Source of the DNA: Fagopyrum homotropicum
Taxonomy: Eukaryota > Streptophyta > Magnoliopsida > Caryophyllales > Polygonaceae
NCBI GenBank assembly: GCA_033239125.1
Contig: BSWB01000003.1
Location: forward strand, 132,050,320-132,114,319
Length of the DNA stretch: 64,000 nt
Direction of reading: 5' to 3'
This document shows positions 19,525-32,170 of this stretch, in pieces. Every line of letters begins with the position of its first letter. Position 1 is the stretch's first letter. A program made the position numbers and the translations under genes. The notes under the pieces were generated by a model. That model ran no database searches and was not told the DNA's origin. It saw only the letters and a program-made list of their open reading frames with translations.

Positions 19525-21730
19525 ACAGAGGAAACCCTTAAGACTAAAGATGTGACACAAAATAATTGGAAGTATAGAGGCGACACAAAAATAGAGAGTA
19601 TGATTTAAAGCCTTGGTGAAATGTATGGTCGAGTTGTGAGCTGATTGCAGATGGAATTTACATGTGGCTAGAACAGACATGTGAAGGAGTAAAGTTGAAC
19701 GACTAAAGGCTGTTATAAGGATCCGGTATTACCCCAATAAGATGATTACCAAAAGTGTATATATAAAAGCTTAATGAGAAATGGAGGTACTCCAATGAAA
19801 ATTCAGGCTGGACCGATGACATAAGAGTTGATGAAAGTAATAAGATCAATCAACGTGGTCCGTAAAGCGTGTACGAGAAAACTCAAAGGGATTTAACTAT
19901 CTTACGGGGTGTAAAGATTTAAAGAAGGTAAAGCGACATGAGTATAAGGAAAACATAATAAATGCCATGCGAGAAATTTGATTGGTGAGAAAATCATATG
20001 CATCGATGTGTCGTATACAAATGATACCATTAGATGTTTAATAAAAATCATACTATCGAACTAAGGACAATATGATGGATTAAGTGTAAACCAAGCGTAT
20101 AACTTAACCAGTGAGAAGGAAAGTCATTTATCAAAAAGGCGGGTCAAGCTAAATTTAAATAAAGTCTTGAGATGAGGATGTCCTTAGGAAATCTATGCAA
20201 GAGTACAAAGTAACTGAAGTTACAACACATAATGGGTAGTAATGATCAACAGACAGTTAGTGACCGATGCAGAGAAGAAAAACGTATAAGATGAGTCACC
20301 TAGTAGAATAATTCACAAGACGAGCTTGAGAGACTAAAAGAGATAAAATGTCGACCTGGATATGAGGATCTAAGGTGGATGGAATGGATACCTACAATGG
20401 AGTGTAGAAGCAAGATGTAGACTTTACAAGTGTAGAGAGGTTTTGACCTCCTCAAAGATAGAGGAATTTGAAGGAAATCGCAATGCCGGTATGAAAGAGT
20501 CGAAGCCCTGTAGTGGAAACAATGGAGTTTCATGAAGACAATATTGCCGGTAACACCAACGAAGGAATGTATATATGAGAACGGCCTTGGTGGACTCGAA
20601 AGTCCAAGGTAACCCCAATTATCACGATACCTAAGTCATCAACACCGACGGTCCATGCAAGGGAAACTGCAAGGGGATGATAACTAAAGTCATCAGAACT
20701 ACAAAGGCACTTACCAGATATCGTTGCAGACTTAGAATGACTATTTAAGTCAAGATGAATGACCCAGTTGGGCTCGAGAAGTAGAGTTAGCCTAAGGAAA
20801 CAGAAGTGTGGAAGATAAAACGAATTAGCGAAGCATAAAAGGATTAATCGTGCAGATGATGCTCACCAAGATTTAACACCAGTATAGGTATGAAAAGAGT
20901 AAGTTCGGGATATTGAGATAAGTCAATTATAGACAGACCGACATCAGCTGAGGACGTGTAAGTGTTAGTTGGTATTGACGAGTAGGTACCGCTAAGAAGA
21001 GACATTAGTGATTGCGGATTAAGAGGTAACTTTACCGATGCCTTGGAGGATTCCCCAAATAGGCAACAACAACGACAAACTCTTGGGATGATCTAAGGAT
21101 ATGGAGAGAATCGGGTTAGAGGTTGCTTACTGGTTGGTTAAGAACAGACTACGGTTGAGTAAGACAGTAAGGGTCTGTTTGAAGAAGATCTTGCTAGTAT
21201 TAGAAGGGAAGTATATGCGGGAGTGGGAAAATCATGTTGACCCTCAGAAAGACGCAATGGTGAGTGATGGGTGTTACAACAGAAGCGTGGTAGGCCCATA
21301 ACCCACAGATGAAGAAAATCAACATTAGGTTAACTATGAATTCAAGTGAAGGAATTTGAGAACTATATGAAGATCTCCACCAGGAGTGTGATCTTGGATT
21401 ACAACAAATCGAAAGCCTGACAAGAAATAGGTGATGAGGTATTATTTGAGAAACAGTCTGACTGAGTCACATTAGGGAGACAAGACCAAGTGAGTGGTCT
21501 TACAAAGAGCATTAACCACCTATTTAAGTGTCAGGAGATGTCTCAGATCATTGTTTCAGACTTTATAGACGGGATCTTCCGAAAAGTCGGGAGCAAATGG
21601 ATTCAATAAAAGGAAGAAAGTTTTATTATTATTTTGGTAGTCGCCAAAAGATTTATAGGTGAGTTTAGAAAGGGAACCGTTGATATATATAAACTGATTG
21701 AGCCTTCATTCTTTCGATTGACACTATTAC
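19525..21730 (+). pseudogene. Degenerate pol region of F2-B
   Basis: About 2.2 kb of decayed pol, colinear in reverse complement with F2-A 26600-28760. No frame above about 66 codons survives and I could not assign RT or integrase motifs with confidence. The order (decayed pol, then integrase C-terminal tail and chromodomain) fits a chromovirus. Confidence 0.5.
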
Positions 21731-21770
21731 CCATGCTAGAGGATGTACGCCCACCGTCCCCCATGTCTCA

Positions 21771-22034
21771 GTGAGAGAGTACTTACCGGATAAGAGTCAC
21801 GTCATCAGGTTTAAGAATCGGATAGATGAGCCAAAGCAAACTTTTGTGGAGTACCCAGTAGCTGTCCTGGAGCGCAGTACTACACGTATGCGGTCTAAGG
21901 AGATATCGATGTTGAGGATCCAGTGGTCTAGACGAGGAGCTGATGAGGCCACTTGGGAGACAGAGGGGAGTATTAGATGTAATTATCCCGAGTTCTTTGC
22001 AGGGTTAGCTGTTATTTCTGTACTGACGAGTTAG
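21771..22034 (+). pseudogene. Integrase C-terminal tail and chromodomain of F2-B
   Basis: The best preserved coding segment of the chromovirus-type elements. The upstream frame reads HVS...VREYLPDKSHVIRF, the usual chromovirus stretch HVSMLRKYxPDPSHVI with a frameshift at the HVS. Then comes EYPVAVLERSTTRMRSKEIS and WSRRGADEATWETEGSIRCN, ending YPEFF. These match the plant chromodomain pattern (EEPVxILDR, LRxKxI, W-EATWE, YPxLF). The 87-codon open frame ends at TAG (22032-22034). Chromodomains on integrase are thought to steer insertion to heterochromatic histone marks. The rest of pol is decayed, so this is a remnant. Confidence 0.8.
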
Positions 22035-22186
22035 TACTCGGATGTTATTATTGTTTGACTTTTCATGTTTTTAACTTGAATTGAGTGATTGTGTTTTCTT
22101 TGATGCGTGCATGACCTTGATGATTGAGTAGTTACATGTTAGAAAACGAGACTTAATGAAACCAAGTTATATGAAGAAAGTTGTAA

Positions 22187-22191
22187 CACCC
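22187..22191. repeat. Target site duplication AAAGT (left) of F1-B
   Basis: AAAGT at 22187-22191 and 41981-41985 flank F1-B. Confidence 0.93.
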
Positions 22192-23465
22192 CTAATCCAC
22201 AGGATTCGGAGCGCTACGGGTTAGGACCTCACAATGGGTCCCGACCCTTAGCTTGACAACAATTTCACTGGATCTTACAACAAGACACAAATAAATGCAA
22301 AACCAAAATTCATTTTAATGCAATGATATGAACCCCAAAAGAAAACAACGAAAGACTTCAGCCGAGATACAACGCTAAAGGCAACCGCCATACACGCGAC
22401 ATACATAATACCTTAAACAATACATAAAAACAACCCCCAAAACCCATCCTAAAATGTACGGACCCCGGCTGCCCACTCTTCCGGATCTCTCGGCCACGCC
22501 CCTAACCTGAAAGGTAACTACAACAATATCGGTATAAAACCGTTAGCTAGCATTCAAGGCATTAGAATCATGGTATTGGCACACACACATATAAGGCATC
22601 ATAAACACACAACATGTTCCAAAACACACAATCCGGTTTATTATCTTTTTATTATTAGGTCATATCCCGTTTTAATTCAACTTCTTTTGTGACACGAGAA
22701 TCTTAAAGATCTCGCCCTTGTCCCCTTTCACCATACGGGTTTGTACTTGATGCGGATCAGCATCACCCGATGGGCTGGTCGCAAGGCACCTCCCAGTCAT
22801 CCCCATTTTGGACTTATCATACACTTGGGCCAAATATAAACATATAAAGTCGGTGGTCCTATTACCGGTTTAGATGTTATAACATAAGCAATAAACACAC
22901 ACATAAACAATAAACACACACCACCAAACACGCATTGAAACTAATACAAAGAATACGAGCTAAGTAAGTCCGGAGACTTACCTCGTCCCAAAGATAATCC
23001 CGCTAACCACCGCTCTCAACTTCCCGTAGGAAGGCACTCAACGCCTGGTCAAGACAAGGCACACAATCAACATCTCTCTCACATGCTAGAAGTCTAAGGA
23101 CTTCTAGTCCCAATGATCTCGCAAGATCATAAACCAAACCATGCTAGGATACTCTCGTTTAGTCCACAACCTCAACAATCATACAAACTCAACCCCTAAA
23201 TTCTCACAAGTTCAACATACAACTTAAAGTCATAAACAACCTCACAAGATAATATCAACTCCTCAAGCCTTACAATATTTTACAATCCTCAAACACTCAC
23301 CTAGGTCTATAGCCACTACTTGGTATTCACTCTAAGTTATGCTATAACCAACCTAGCATGATACTACTATTACTACTAAACATAACAAGATCAAGGGGAA
23401 AGAATACTCACACGACGTCAAAAGACGGAAGTCGTTTTAACGGATGTCGACTTGGACTCGTTAGG
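22192..23465 (-). repeat. F1-B left (3') LTR, first part
   Basis: Begins TGTAACACCCC and is colinear with 39149-40452. It contains the donor hairpin (22964-22981). It lacks about 21 bp near 22812 that the right LTR keeps at about 39791-39811, removing part of the conserved block within the putative intron. Confidence 0.9.
23461..23465. repeat. Target site duplication TTAGG of F2-A
   Basis: TTAGG at 23461-23465 and 33458-33462. The empty site is preserved in the other F1-B LTR near 40448-40456 (CTCGTTAGGCC). Confidence 0.95.
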
Positions 23466-24964
23466 TGTAACACCCCGAATTCTCAAAACTCGGGACATTA
23501 CTGGTTAGAACCTCACAGTGGGTTCCGACCTCAGTTGGACAACAATATTACTAGGATCTTGCAACAAGACACAAATAAAGAAACCGAAATTCATAAAAAT
23601 AGTATTTTTAAGGTAATGAATGCAACACTGTCTAGCAGCCTAAAGTACTTAAACAAAAGAAACGAACAACTGTCTTAACCAAAAGAAAGGAAAGACAAAC
23701 ACAACCCCCAACCCCACTCTAAGGAGTACGGAGACCCGGCTGACCACTACTTCCAGATCACTCAGCTGCTGGTCTAACATGCGGTAAATCTAAAAACACA
23801 ACAAAAGGAACCGTTAGCTAGTTATCTAAATATTAGCAGAATCATAGTAGCACACACACACACATAAAATATAAACACCCAACATGCTTTCAAACAAGTC
23901 CGTTTTATTATCTTGAGTTAAGTTACTCTTTCACTCTAATGATACTTATTTTGTGACACGAGGGATTCCCAAACCTCGCCTCCGCCCCCGTGTAACAATC
24001 AGGAATGGATCCGATGCATCTCACCTTGTACCTGCCTGGTCTGGGTATAGAGAACCTCCAAGTCTCCTGTCAGAGCTGGGCAGTGATGTCACGGCCCGTT
24101 ATACATACACTTGGGCCTTAAACGTAATAATAACAGTCGTCCTAGCAAGTTATTATTATTAAACACGCAAATAGCACACACAACCACTATCACTCAACTA
24201 ATATCCAGAAACTGGCTAAGTAAGTCGCAAGGACTTACCTGAGTCAAAATACACTCTAACACGTCTCCAACAGTCCGTACTCGTGGTAACTCAAACGCCT
24301 GTCAAATAAGGCATGTGTATCAAAATCACATCCCGATGTCCAACCTCATGCTAAGGAATTACGGAACAAGTTCTTACGGTTAAAGACCATTTTACCCTCA
24401 GCCGAAGGCTTCTCAAATTTATTCTTAAACTTTCTTATTCCTTTTAAAACTTGTTTCCATACTTTGTGTCACTCGGTTAGCTACTTATAGGTCACCAGTT
24501 CAAACTTGACTCCACTCGAAAAAGAATAACACTCTTCCTCCTTCCCGGTTACCATCTATATTAACCGTATTATATACCTTAACCTTTCTCCTCAACTCAC
24601 TTACATAATTGTGTAATTATTCGGTACTCATATATATATCTACATATTTTATTTCCCATCTTGTACGGATTTAGGACACTTACGACATGAGTATATATAT
24701 ATTCTTATGTTTCTTTATATATATAAATCCTGAAATCCCAACTTATTTATATATATATTTATATCTCTTTTACATAATTTCATAAATCCCAACTCGTACT
24801 TATATATATATACTCGCATTTTATATATTCTATATTTATGCTTATAAATATACTCTTATATAAAGATTATATATCCATTAAATTCTAAGCTTCTATAAAC
24901 ATGAATAGACTTTAAAACACTTATGTGAACACTTATGTGTACACTTCTATTTCATATTTCATAT

Positions 24965-24988
24965 TATATATATATATATATATATATA
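24965..24988. repeat. TA microsatellite, short allele (24 bp)
   Basis: (TA)12 in the left LTR. The matching site in the right LTR (32112-32169) is 58 bp. Confidence 0.9.
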
Positions 24989-25249
24989 CGTATATGTACA
25001 TACTCGGCATACACAACCCTCATATAAGCTCACACCTACTCTTACTAACCTACCGTATTGCATACCCGTACCACCTCCAATCTATGGTTTATATATGTAC
25101 ACAAATTAAATTTATATATGTTTTCCAATTCAAATATATATACGTATACACTCTCTAATATATACGTATTCTAACTCACATATATACATGTATTAAAACT
25201 TGATTTTATATATATTTCCTTCACAGTTATATTCGCAGGACAGAAGGAA

Positions 25250-25870
25250 GAAGGACCGGAGGAGGCTCTTACCGGCTGCAGTCCGGCGTCCTCACTGGTG
25301 GTCGGAAACGACGGTGCGGAGCTGCTGCAGGCCGAAGAGGGGCTGCAGTGAGTAGCAATTCAAGAGTCGAGAGAAGAAGGCGGAAAGAAAGGAAGGAGAA
25401 GGGAGGCGGTCTCACCCACTGCAGCGGCGGAGGGAAGCTTGGCGGCACTGGTGGTTGACGGCATGGCGGAACAATCCCATCGTTGTTTCTACTGGCTCGA
25501 GGCGGCGGCAGCAAGGGCGAGGGAGGCGTCGTCGCAGTGACAGCCAAGCGAGGAAGACGCTGCTAGGGCTGATGTCGCCGGTGGACAGGGAAGGCGGGCG
25601 AGGCGTGGTGGCGGCGTCGTCTGGGCGGTCGACCGAAGGCGGCGCAGAGGGGGGTGCGTACTGCTGTGCGACGGCCTGGGTACGAATCCGTACTGCTGTA
25701 AGTCCGAAACAGAGAAGGCCGGAAGGGTAAATCGGTTCAGAGAAGCGAAGGAGGCTGTACCTGTTCCGCGTGGCTCGAGGTGGCGGCGCTCCGGCTGCAG
25801 GGAAGGCGGCACTAGGTCGCTGCTGGCTGAAGAACCACAGCATCGTGGCTGCTGTGCGGTTGTGGAGGGA
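25250..25870 (-). other. GC-rich block in F2-A left LTR
   Basis: CpG-rich island in an otherwise AT-rich LTR, repeated at 32430-33055 in the right LTR. Frames up to 143 codons are open on the minus strand (25412-25843) and 91 on the plus strand, but with low-complexity Arg/Pro/Ser/Ala composition and openness in several frames at once, which GC-richness alone explains. It may be a 5' leader or a captured host exon fragment. Confidence 0.5.
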
Positions 25871-26132
25871 GAAGACGCTCCTCAGACGATGGGTAGCGGC
25901 GTACAGTGGTGGTTAGATAGGATTAGATTAGGTTAATTAATTAGTTTAGGGTTAAGATAGGTTTAATTAGGTGGGCTGGCAAGAAGGCAAATGGGCCGGA
26001 TCCAGCAGCCTGGGCCGGAAAAGAAATGGGCTGGTCCGCTCTTTTAACTAGTTGAAGATAACTAGATCGTTATTCGCCCGGAACCTCTTTTTCATTTTAT
26101 TTTTAAAAGCACGGAATTATTTCTGATTACAT

Positions 26133-26179
26133 AATTTTATTATTTTATGTGGATTAAGGTCACATAAAATAATAAAATT
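26133..26179. other. U3 hairpin of F2-A left LTR
   Basis: Arms AATTTTATTATTTTATGTG (26133-26151) and its exact complement (26161-26179), 19 bp, with a 9-nt loop. The right LTR has the same at 33314-33332 and 33342-33360. Confidence 0.85.
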
Positions 26180-26276
26180 TAAATCTCATTTTATTTTTAT
26201 TGTTGGGTAAAGATTGACGGATCGGGATCCGGTTAAATTTAGTATTAAACGGAGTTTAAAATTTTCGGTTATTACA

Positions 26277-26313
26277 TCAGTGCCCTCTTAAAAGAAGTTT
26301 CGTCCCGAAAATT
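26277..26313 (-). promoter_or_regulatory. Polypurine tract and adjoining hairpin of F2-A
   Basis: Minus strand: CTTTTAAGAGGGCACTGA before the LTR, preceded by a hairpin at 26313-26295 (arms AATTTTCG and CGAAACTT, one mismatch). Confidence 0.75.
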
Positions 26314-26436
26314 AGGATAATATCCCTAATCACATGCAACTAGTCAAACATCATACTCAGACACGCATCACATTAAAACATAACTACTCAAATCAATATA
26401 AAAACCTAAAGGGTCAAACAACACAACATCCGAGCA

Positions 26437-26640
26437 CTAACTCGTCAAAACAGGAGTAACCTCTAACCCCGCAGAGAACTCGGGATAACTACGTCTAATA
26501 TTCTCCTCTATCTCCCAGGTAGCCTCATCAGCTCCTCGTCTAGACCACTGGAACTCTACAAAAGCATCAACCGGCTAAATTTTCTGATCTTCATAGTTGA
26601 TGACATATCTCGGATTCAATAGGTACTTTCTCACGGTTTG
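26437..26640 (-). pseudogene. Chromodomain relic of F2-A
   Basis: The minus-strand frame reads VRKYLLNPRYVINYEDQKI, stop, PVDAFVEFQW, then RRGADEATWEIEENIRRSYP and ends LTS-stop at 26437-26439, exactly where F2-B ends (LTS-stop). Compared with F2-B, the segment between PV and QW (the VLERSTTRMRSKEISMLRI part) is deleted, so the fold is lost. Confidence 0.7.
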
Positions 26641-29600
26641 GTTTTCTAAACTTACCTCCAGCTCTGTTGATGACTCTACCAAACCATAAAAACTTTTTTT
26701 CTTTCGAAAGTTCCCGACTATCGATTATGAAATAATGATCTTAAACTTCTGTCGCCTAATGCTCTTTATAATACAAACCGCTTGACCCGGTTTCCTCAAT
26801 GTGACCTTATCGGATCGTTCCTTAATTAATTGTTTTCACCTACTTTTTGTCAAGCTTTAAAATTTATATAACTCCAAACAAATCACACACCCAAGTGAAC
26901 TTTTTCATATAGATCGCTAATTCCTTATTGAAATCAGAGTTAACCTAACATTGATTTTCTTCATCTGTGGTTTATGGCCTACCACGCTTTTGGTGTAACA
27001 CCCATTAGTCACAATGGCGTCTTTCTAAGGGGTCAACATGATTTACCCAACTCCCGCCTATACTTTTCTTCTACTACTATCAAGATCCTCCTCAAACAGA
27101 TCCTTACTCTCTTACTCACCCGTAGACTGTTCTTAACCAACTAGTAAGCAACCTCTAACCGATTCTCTCTATATCTTTAGATCACCCCAGAAAGTTGTCG
27201 TTGCCTACTTGGGAATTCCTCCAAGTCATCGGTAAAGTTATCTCTTAAATTTGCAGTCACTAATATATCTTCTTAACGGTACCTGTTCGTCAATACTAAT
27301 CAACACTTATACGTCCTCAGTTGAGGTCAGTCACTCTATAATTGACTTATCTCAATATCCCGGACCTACTCTTCTCATACCTATACTGGCGTTAAATTTT
27401 TGGTGAGCATCATCTGCTCGATTAATCCTTTCACGCCTTACTAATTCGTTTTCTATTCCACACTTCTGTTTCCTTAGGCTAACTCTACTTCTCGAGCTTA
27501 ACTGGGTCATTCATCTTGACCTAAATAGTCATTCCAAGTCTTCAACGATAGCTGGTAAGGGTCTTTGTAGTTTTGATGATTTTAGTTATCATCCCCTTGC
27601 AGTTCCCCTTGCACGGACCGTCGGTTTTGATGACTTAGGTCCCGTGATAATTGGGGTTACCTTGGACTTTCGAGTCTACCAAGGCCGTTCTTATATATAC
27701 TTTCCTTCGCTGGCGTTACCGGCAACATTGCCTTCATGATACTCCTTTGTTTCCGCTACAGGGCTTCAACTCTTTGATACCGACATTGCGATTTCTTTCA
27801 AATTCCTATATTTTTGAGGAGGTTAAAACCTCTCCACACTTGTAAAGTCTACATTTGCATTTACACTCCATTGTAGGTATCCCTTCCATGCACCTTAGAC
27901 CCTCATATCCGGGTCGACATTTTATCTCTTTTGGTCTTACAAGCTTGTCTTGTGAACTCTTCTACTAGGTGACTCGTCTTATACATTTTTCTTCTCTGCA
28001 TCGGTCTCTAACTGTCTGTTGATCATTACTACCCATTATGTGTTGGAACTTCAGTTGCTTTCTATTCTTGTATAGATTTCCTAAGGACATCCTCATCTCA
28101 AAACTTTATTTAAAATTTATCATAACTCGCAATTTTGATATCTGTCTTTCCTTCTCACTGGATAAGTTATACACTTGGTTTACACTAAATCCATCATAGT
28201 GTCATCAGTCCGTTGGTATGATTGTTATTAAACATCCAATGGTACCATTTGTATACAACACATTAGGTGCATATGATTTTCCCACCAATCAACTTTCTCG
28301 CATCGCATTTATTATGTCTTCATTATACTCATGTCGCTTTACCTTCTTTGATATTTACACCCCGTAAGATAGTTAGATCCCTTTGAGTTTTCTCGTACAC
28401 ACTTTACAACTGCGTTGGTTGGTCTTATTACTTTCATCAACTCTTAGGTCATCAGTCCAGCTGAATTTTCCATGGAGTACCTCCATTTCTCCTTAAATAC
28501 AGTCTTTAGTCCTTTCGGTAACCATCTTATTGGTGTGATACCGGATCCATATAACAACCTTTAGTCTTTCACTTTTACTCCTTTTCATGTCTGTTTTAGT
28601 CGACATGTAGATTCTATCTGCAATCACCTCACAACTCGACCACACATTTCCCCAAGGCTTTACATCATACTACTTATGTTCGTGCCGCCTCGGAATTTCC
28701 AATTATTTTGTGTCACATCTTAAATCACAAGGGTTTTCCCCTGCCAATCTAGACAGTCTGACCCTACTTTTTCTCGAAGGAGCGCCATCAGTCTTACTTG
28801 TGTGGGATGTTAAGACATAGGACATGTTTCCAATCATCTACTTCCTCTTAGTCTTCTAGTTCTTCTTACAGGGATCCCTTCATTCTAACTCTGATATGTA
28901 TCTTTCGTAGTCAGTAGTAAGTAACTACTCCCAACAATTCCCTTTACACCATTACTATCATCAAGGGTCATTACCGACCGTCAAGAGCTGCTCTTAAATT
29001 TTCATTATTAGAGTTATCATATTGGACTCATTTAACGTTACCATCCAGGCTACTAGTACTTGTATTGATGTAACTTCACCATTTTCGTCGTGGATCTCCG
29101 AAAGAAATTCACTAGATGTCGATAAAATTCTTTTATAACCTTGTGGTTATTCTTCTCATCGGTTAACTAACCATAACCAGTTAACCCGCACATGTAACTT
29201 TTAAGTTGTCCAAGTAGGATGTAGTTGGCCTTCTACAACATCATAGACTTACTTTTCTTCTATCTCTTTCGAGACTTGATATACTTGGTGAAATATATCT
29301 CCTCCTACAATCTATACTTTTATAAGATTGTTATACTCTTACGAGTCCAATTGTATCATTCTTCTTCCATCAACAGACTTTTCAATCCTTCTAGGGTAGC
29401 TTGTAGGTACATCTCCGTGATTCTTTTACCTTAGTTATCGTCTATTTGCGGTTCTCTATTAGGAACTTGTAGTGCTGTTAGCTTAAATTCCTTTTGAATG
29501 AGAAGTTATTGGGGTCCCTCGAGTTCACCAATACTCTTCTCACACACTCTTCTTCCTTGAGTGTTGCTTGTAATGCTGCCTTTACAGAAGCTGGTTATTG

Positions 29601-30590
29601 TTGTATCACGGTCTATGTCAAAATTCTCTTGTGTTCTACGAGATCACTCCACTTCCACGTTGGTGAAATTCACATTTCCCTTTCTGGCAATGCGTAAGCT
29701 TCCAAGTTGCAGCCCTTTAATTCTTTCTATTTGGATGGATAATGTATCTCATGTTGACTTCCATACTTTTGACTGTCTCGGTTATCAATCTGGATTGTGG
29801 TGGCAATTAGCTTATTGAGAGTGATCATATTTCGCCTTGCTTTTGGCATCAACTTTTCACTTCCTAGTCTGTCAGTGAGCTTAAATTTTATGTCTCTTTT
29901 CTTGATCGCTACTATATCTCTCTTTTGACTTTCATGTCTATGGCAAATTTTCGACGTCATCCTCTTTGTTTGTGAAGTCACTTTACACAACTTGAAAGAG
30001 CCTCTCCGTTGTCTTTCTCAATTCCCTAGTTGGCGATCATCTCTTGCTTCTCCGGAACTACTCTCTTGTATATCCTTCATTTAATCCCGTTGAGTTGATT
30101 CGGGATTCTCTTCTTGTCATCGTAATTGGTGTTGTCTTTGAGTCTTCACTTTTCCGTCTCGACGTTCCTCAACAAGCTCGAAGGAGTTGTCCGTCGTTCG
30201 TCTACCCTAATGCACATAAGATGTACATACTAATCCTCACGTTGACACTCTTCAAAAACTTAGGTGTGTCAACTGAATGAGGATCTCAAACTGTTATCTC
30301 CATTAAGGGCGTAATGTAACTATAAATTCTACTAATCTTCGGCATATACCTATCTATATAACATATCTTTATAAACAAGCTAAAAGTCCAACTACAGTAA
30401 AACCTAAAGTCCATACTAAGCAAACTGAGATCCGCGGTAGTAGTGGTGGTCAGCCGTACTTTTCTATTCCCAACCAGACTATGCATGCATTTAAAATCCA
30501 AAATTCTCTTTTTTAAAACTCAGACCCCTTTTCGGGTTCTGCTTTAACTTATTCGGTCTTTCAAAAGATTTCAACTGCCATTGTTGCCAA
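26641..30590 (-). pseudogene. Degenerate gag-pol region of F2-A
   Basis: Nearly 4 kb with no frame above about 90 codons. It aligns in reverse with F2-B 19525-21730 over its 3' half. I see no intact gag knuckle, protease, RT or integrase motif. Confidence 0.55.
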
Positions 30591-30596
30591 CCTAGA

Positions 30597-30608
30597 GCTC
30601 TGATACCA
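30597..30608 (-). promoter_or_regulatory. Primer-binding site of F2-A (initiator tRNA-Met)
   Basis: GCTCTGATACCA (+) is a 12-nt match to initiator tRNA-Met, 3 bp inside the LTR edge at 30612. Confidence 0.9.
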
Positions 30609-30924
30609 TGTTGTAACACCCCGAATTCTCAGAACTCGGGACATTACTGGTTAGAACCTCACAGTGGGTTCCGACCTCAGTTGGACAACAATATTACTAG
30701 GATCTTGCAACAAGACACAAATAAAGAAACCGAAATTCATAAAAATAGTATTTTTAAGGTAATGAATGCAACACTGTCTAGCAGCCTAAAGTACTTAAAC
30801 AAAAGAAACGAACAACTGTCTTAACCAAAAAAAAGGAAAGACAAACACAACCCCCAACCCCACTCTAAGGAGTACGGAGACCCGGCTGACCACCACTTCC
30901 AGATCACTCAGCTGCTGGTCTAAC

Positions 30925-31384
30925 CTGCGGTAAATCTAAAAACACAACAAAAGGAACCGTTAGCTAGTTATCTAAATATTAGCAGAATCATAGTAGCACA
31001 CACACACACATAAAATATAAACACCCAACATGCTTTCAAACAAGTCCGTTTTATTATCTTGAGTTAAGTTACTCTTTCACTCTAATGATACTTATTTTGT
31101 GACACGAGGGATTCCCAAACCTCGCCTCCGCCCCCGTGTAACCATCAGGAATGGATCCGATGCATCTCACCTTGTACCTGCCTGGTCTGGGTATAGAGAA
31201 CCTCCTAGTCTCCTGTCAGAGCTGGGCAGTGATGTCACGGCCCGTTATACATACACTTGGGCCTTAAACGTAATAATAACAGTCGTCCTAGCAAGTTATT
31301 ATTATTAAACACGCAAATAGCACACACAACCACTATCACTCAACTAATATCCAGAAACTGGCTAAGTAAGTCGCAAGGACTTAC
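30925..31384 (-). promoter_or_regulatory. Putative LTR leader intron in F2-A right LTR
   Basis: Minus-strand CTCAG|GTAAGTCC at 31384 begins the palindrome GTAAGTCCTTGCGACTTAC (31384-31366). The acceptor TTACCGCAG|GTTAGACC ends at 30925. 460 nt, the same length as the F2-B counterpart. Inferred from signals only. Confidence 0.4.
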
Positions 31385-32107
31385 CTGAGTCAAAATACAC
31401 TCTAACACGTCTCCAACAGTCCGTACTCGTGGTAACTCAAACGCCTGTCAAATAAGGCATGTGTATCAAAATCACATCCCGATGTCCAACCTCATGCTAA
31501 GGAATTACGGAACAAGTTCTTACGGTTAAAGACCATTTTACCCTCAGCCGAAGGCTTCTCAAATTTATTCTTAAACTTTCTTATTCCTTTTAAAACTTGT
31601 TTCCATACTTTGTGTCACTCGGTTAGCTACTTATAGGTCACCAGTTCAAACTTGACTCCACTCGAAAAAGAATAACACTCTTCCTCCTTCCCGGTTACCA
31701 TCTATATTAACCGTATTATATACCTTAACCTTTCTCCTCAACTCACTTATATAATTGTGTAATTATTCGGTACTCATATATATATCTACATATTTTATTT
31801 CCCATCTTGTACGGATTTAGGTACACTTACGACATGAGTATATATATATTCTTATGTTTCTTTATGTATATAAATCCTGAAATCCCAACTTATTTATATA
31901 TATATTTATATCTCTTTTACATAATTTCATAAATCCCAACTCGTACTTATATATATATACTCGCATTTTATATATTCTATATTTATGCTTATAAATATAC
32001 TCTTATATAAAGATTATATATCCATTAAATTCCAAGCTTCTATAAACATGAATAGACTTTAAAACACTTATGTGAACACTTATGTGTACACTTTTATTTC
32101 ATATTTC

Positions 32108-32111
<4 letters not shown>

Positions 32112-32169
<58 letters not shown>
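32112..32169. repeat. TA microsatellite, long allele (58 bp)
   Basis: (TA)29, 34 bp longer than the matching tract in the other LTR of the same element. Confidence 0.9.

Positions 32170-32170
<1 letters not shown>

Larger units (their letters stand above)
23466..26276 (-). repeat. F2-A left (3') LTR (2,811 bp)
   Basis: TGTAACACCCCGAATTCTC at one end, TTATTACA at the other. On the minus strand it holds a U3 hairpin (26133-26179), a GC-rich block (25870-25250), AT microsatellite sequence (24600-25200), the donor hairpin (24238-24220) and the terminal part. The acceptor AG present in the right LTR (30925-30926) is changed to AT here (23779-23780). Confidence 0.93.

Noticed and set aside
20300..20618. 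Overlapping minus-strand frames in F2-B (also 27651-27845 in F2-A)
   Set aside because: They lie antisense to decayed pol and are shared only because the two elements are related.
23953..24162. Antisense frame starting MTRGIPKPRLRPRV, also at 31099-31308 and 43921-44136
   Set aside because: Similar in F2-A and F2-B, but antisense to the LTR transcript and frameshifted in the solo LTR (GGAATGTGGAACC near 46580), so conservation is better explained at the RNA/DNA level.
25412..25843. 143-codon frame in the F2-A LTR repeated at 32593-33024
   Set aside because: Conserved only because the two LTRs are young copies. Several frames are open at once in this GC-rich block and no domain is seen.
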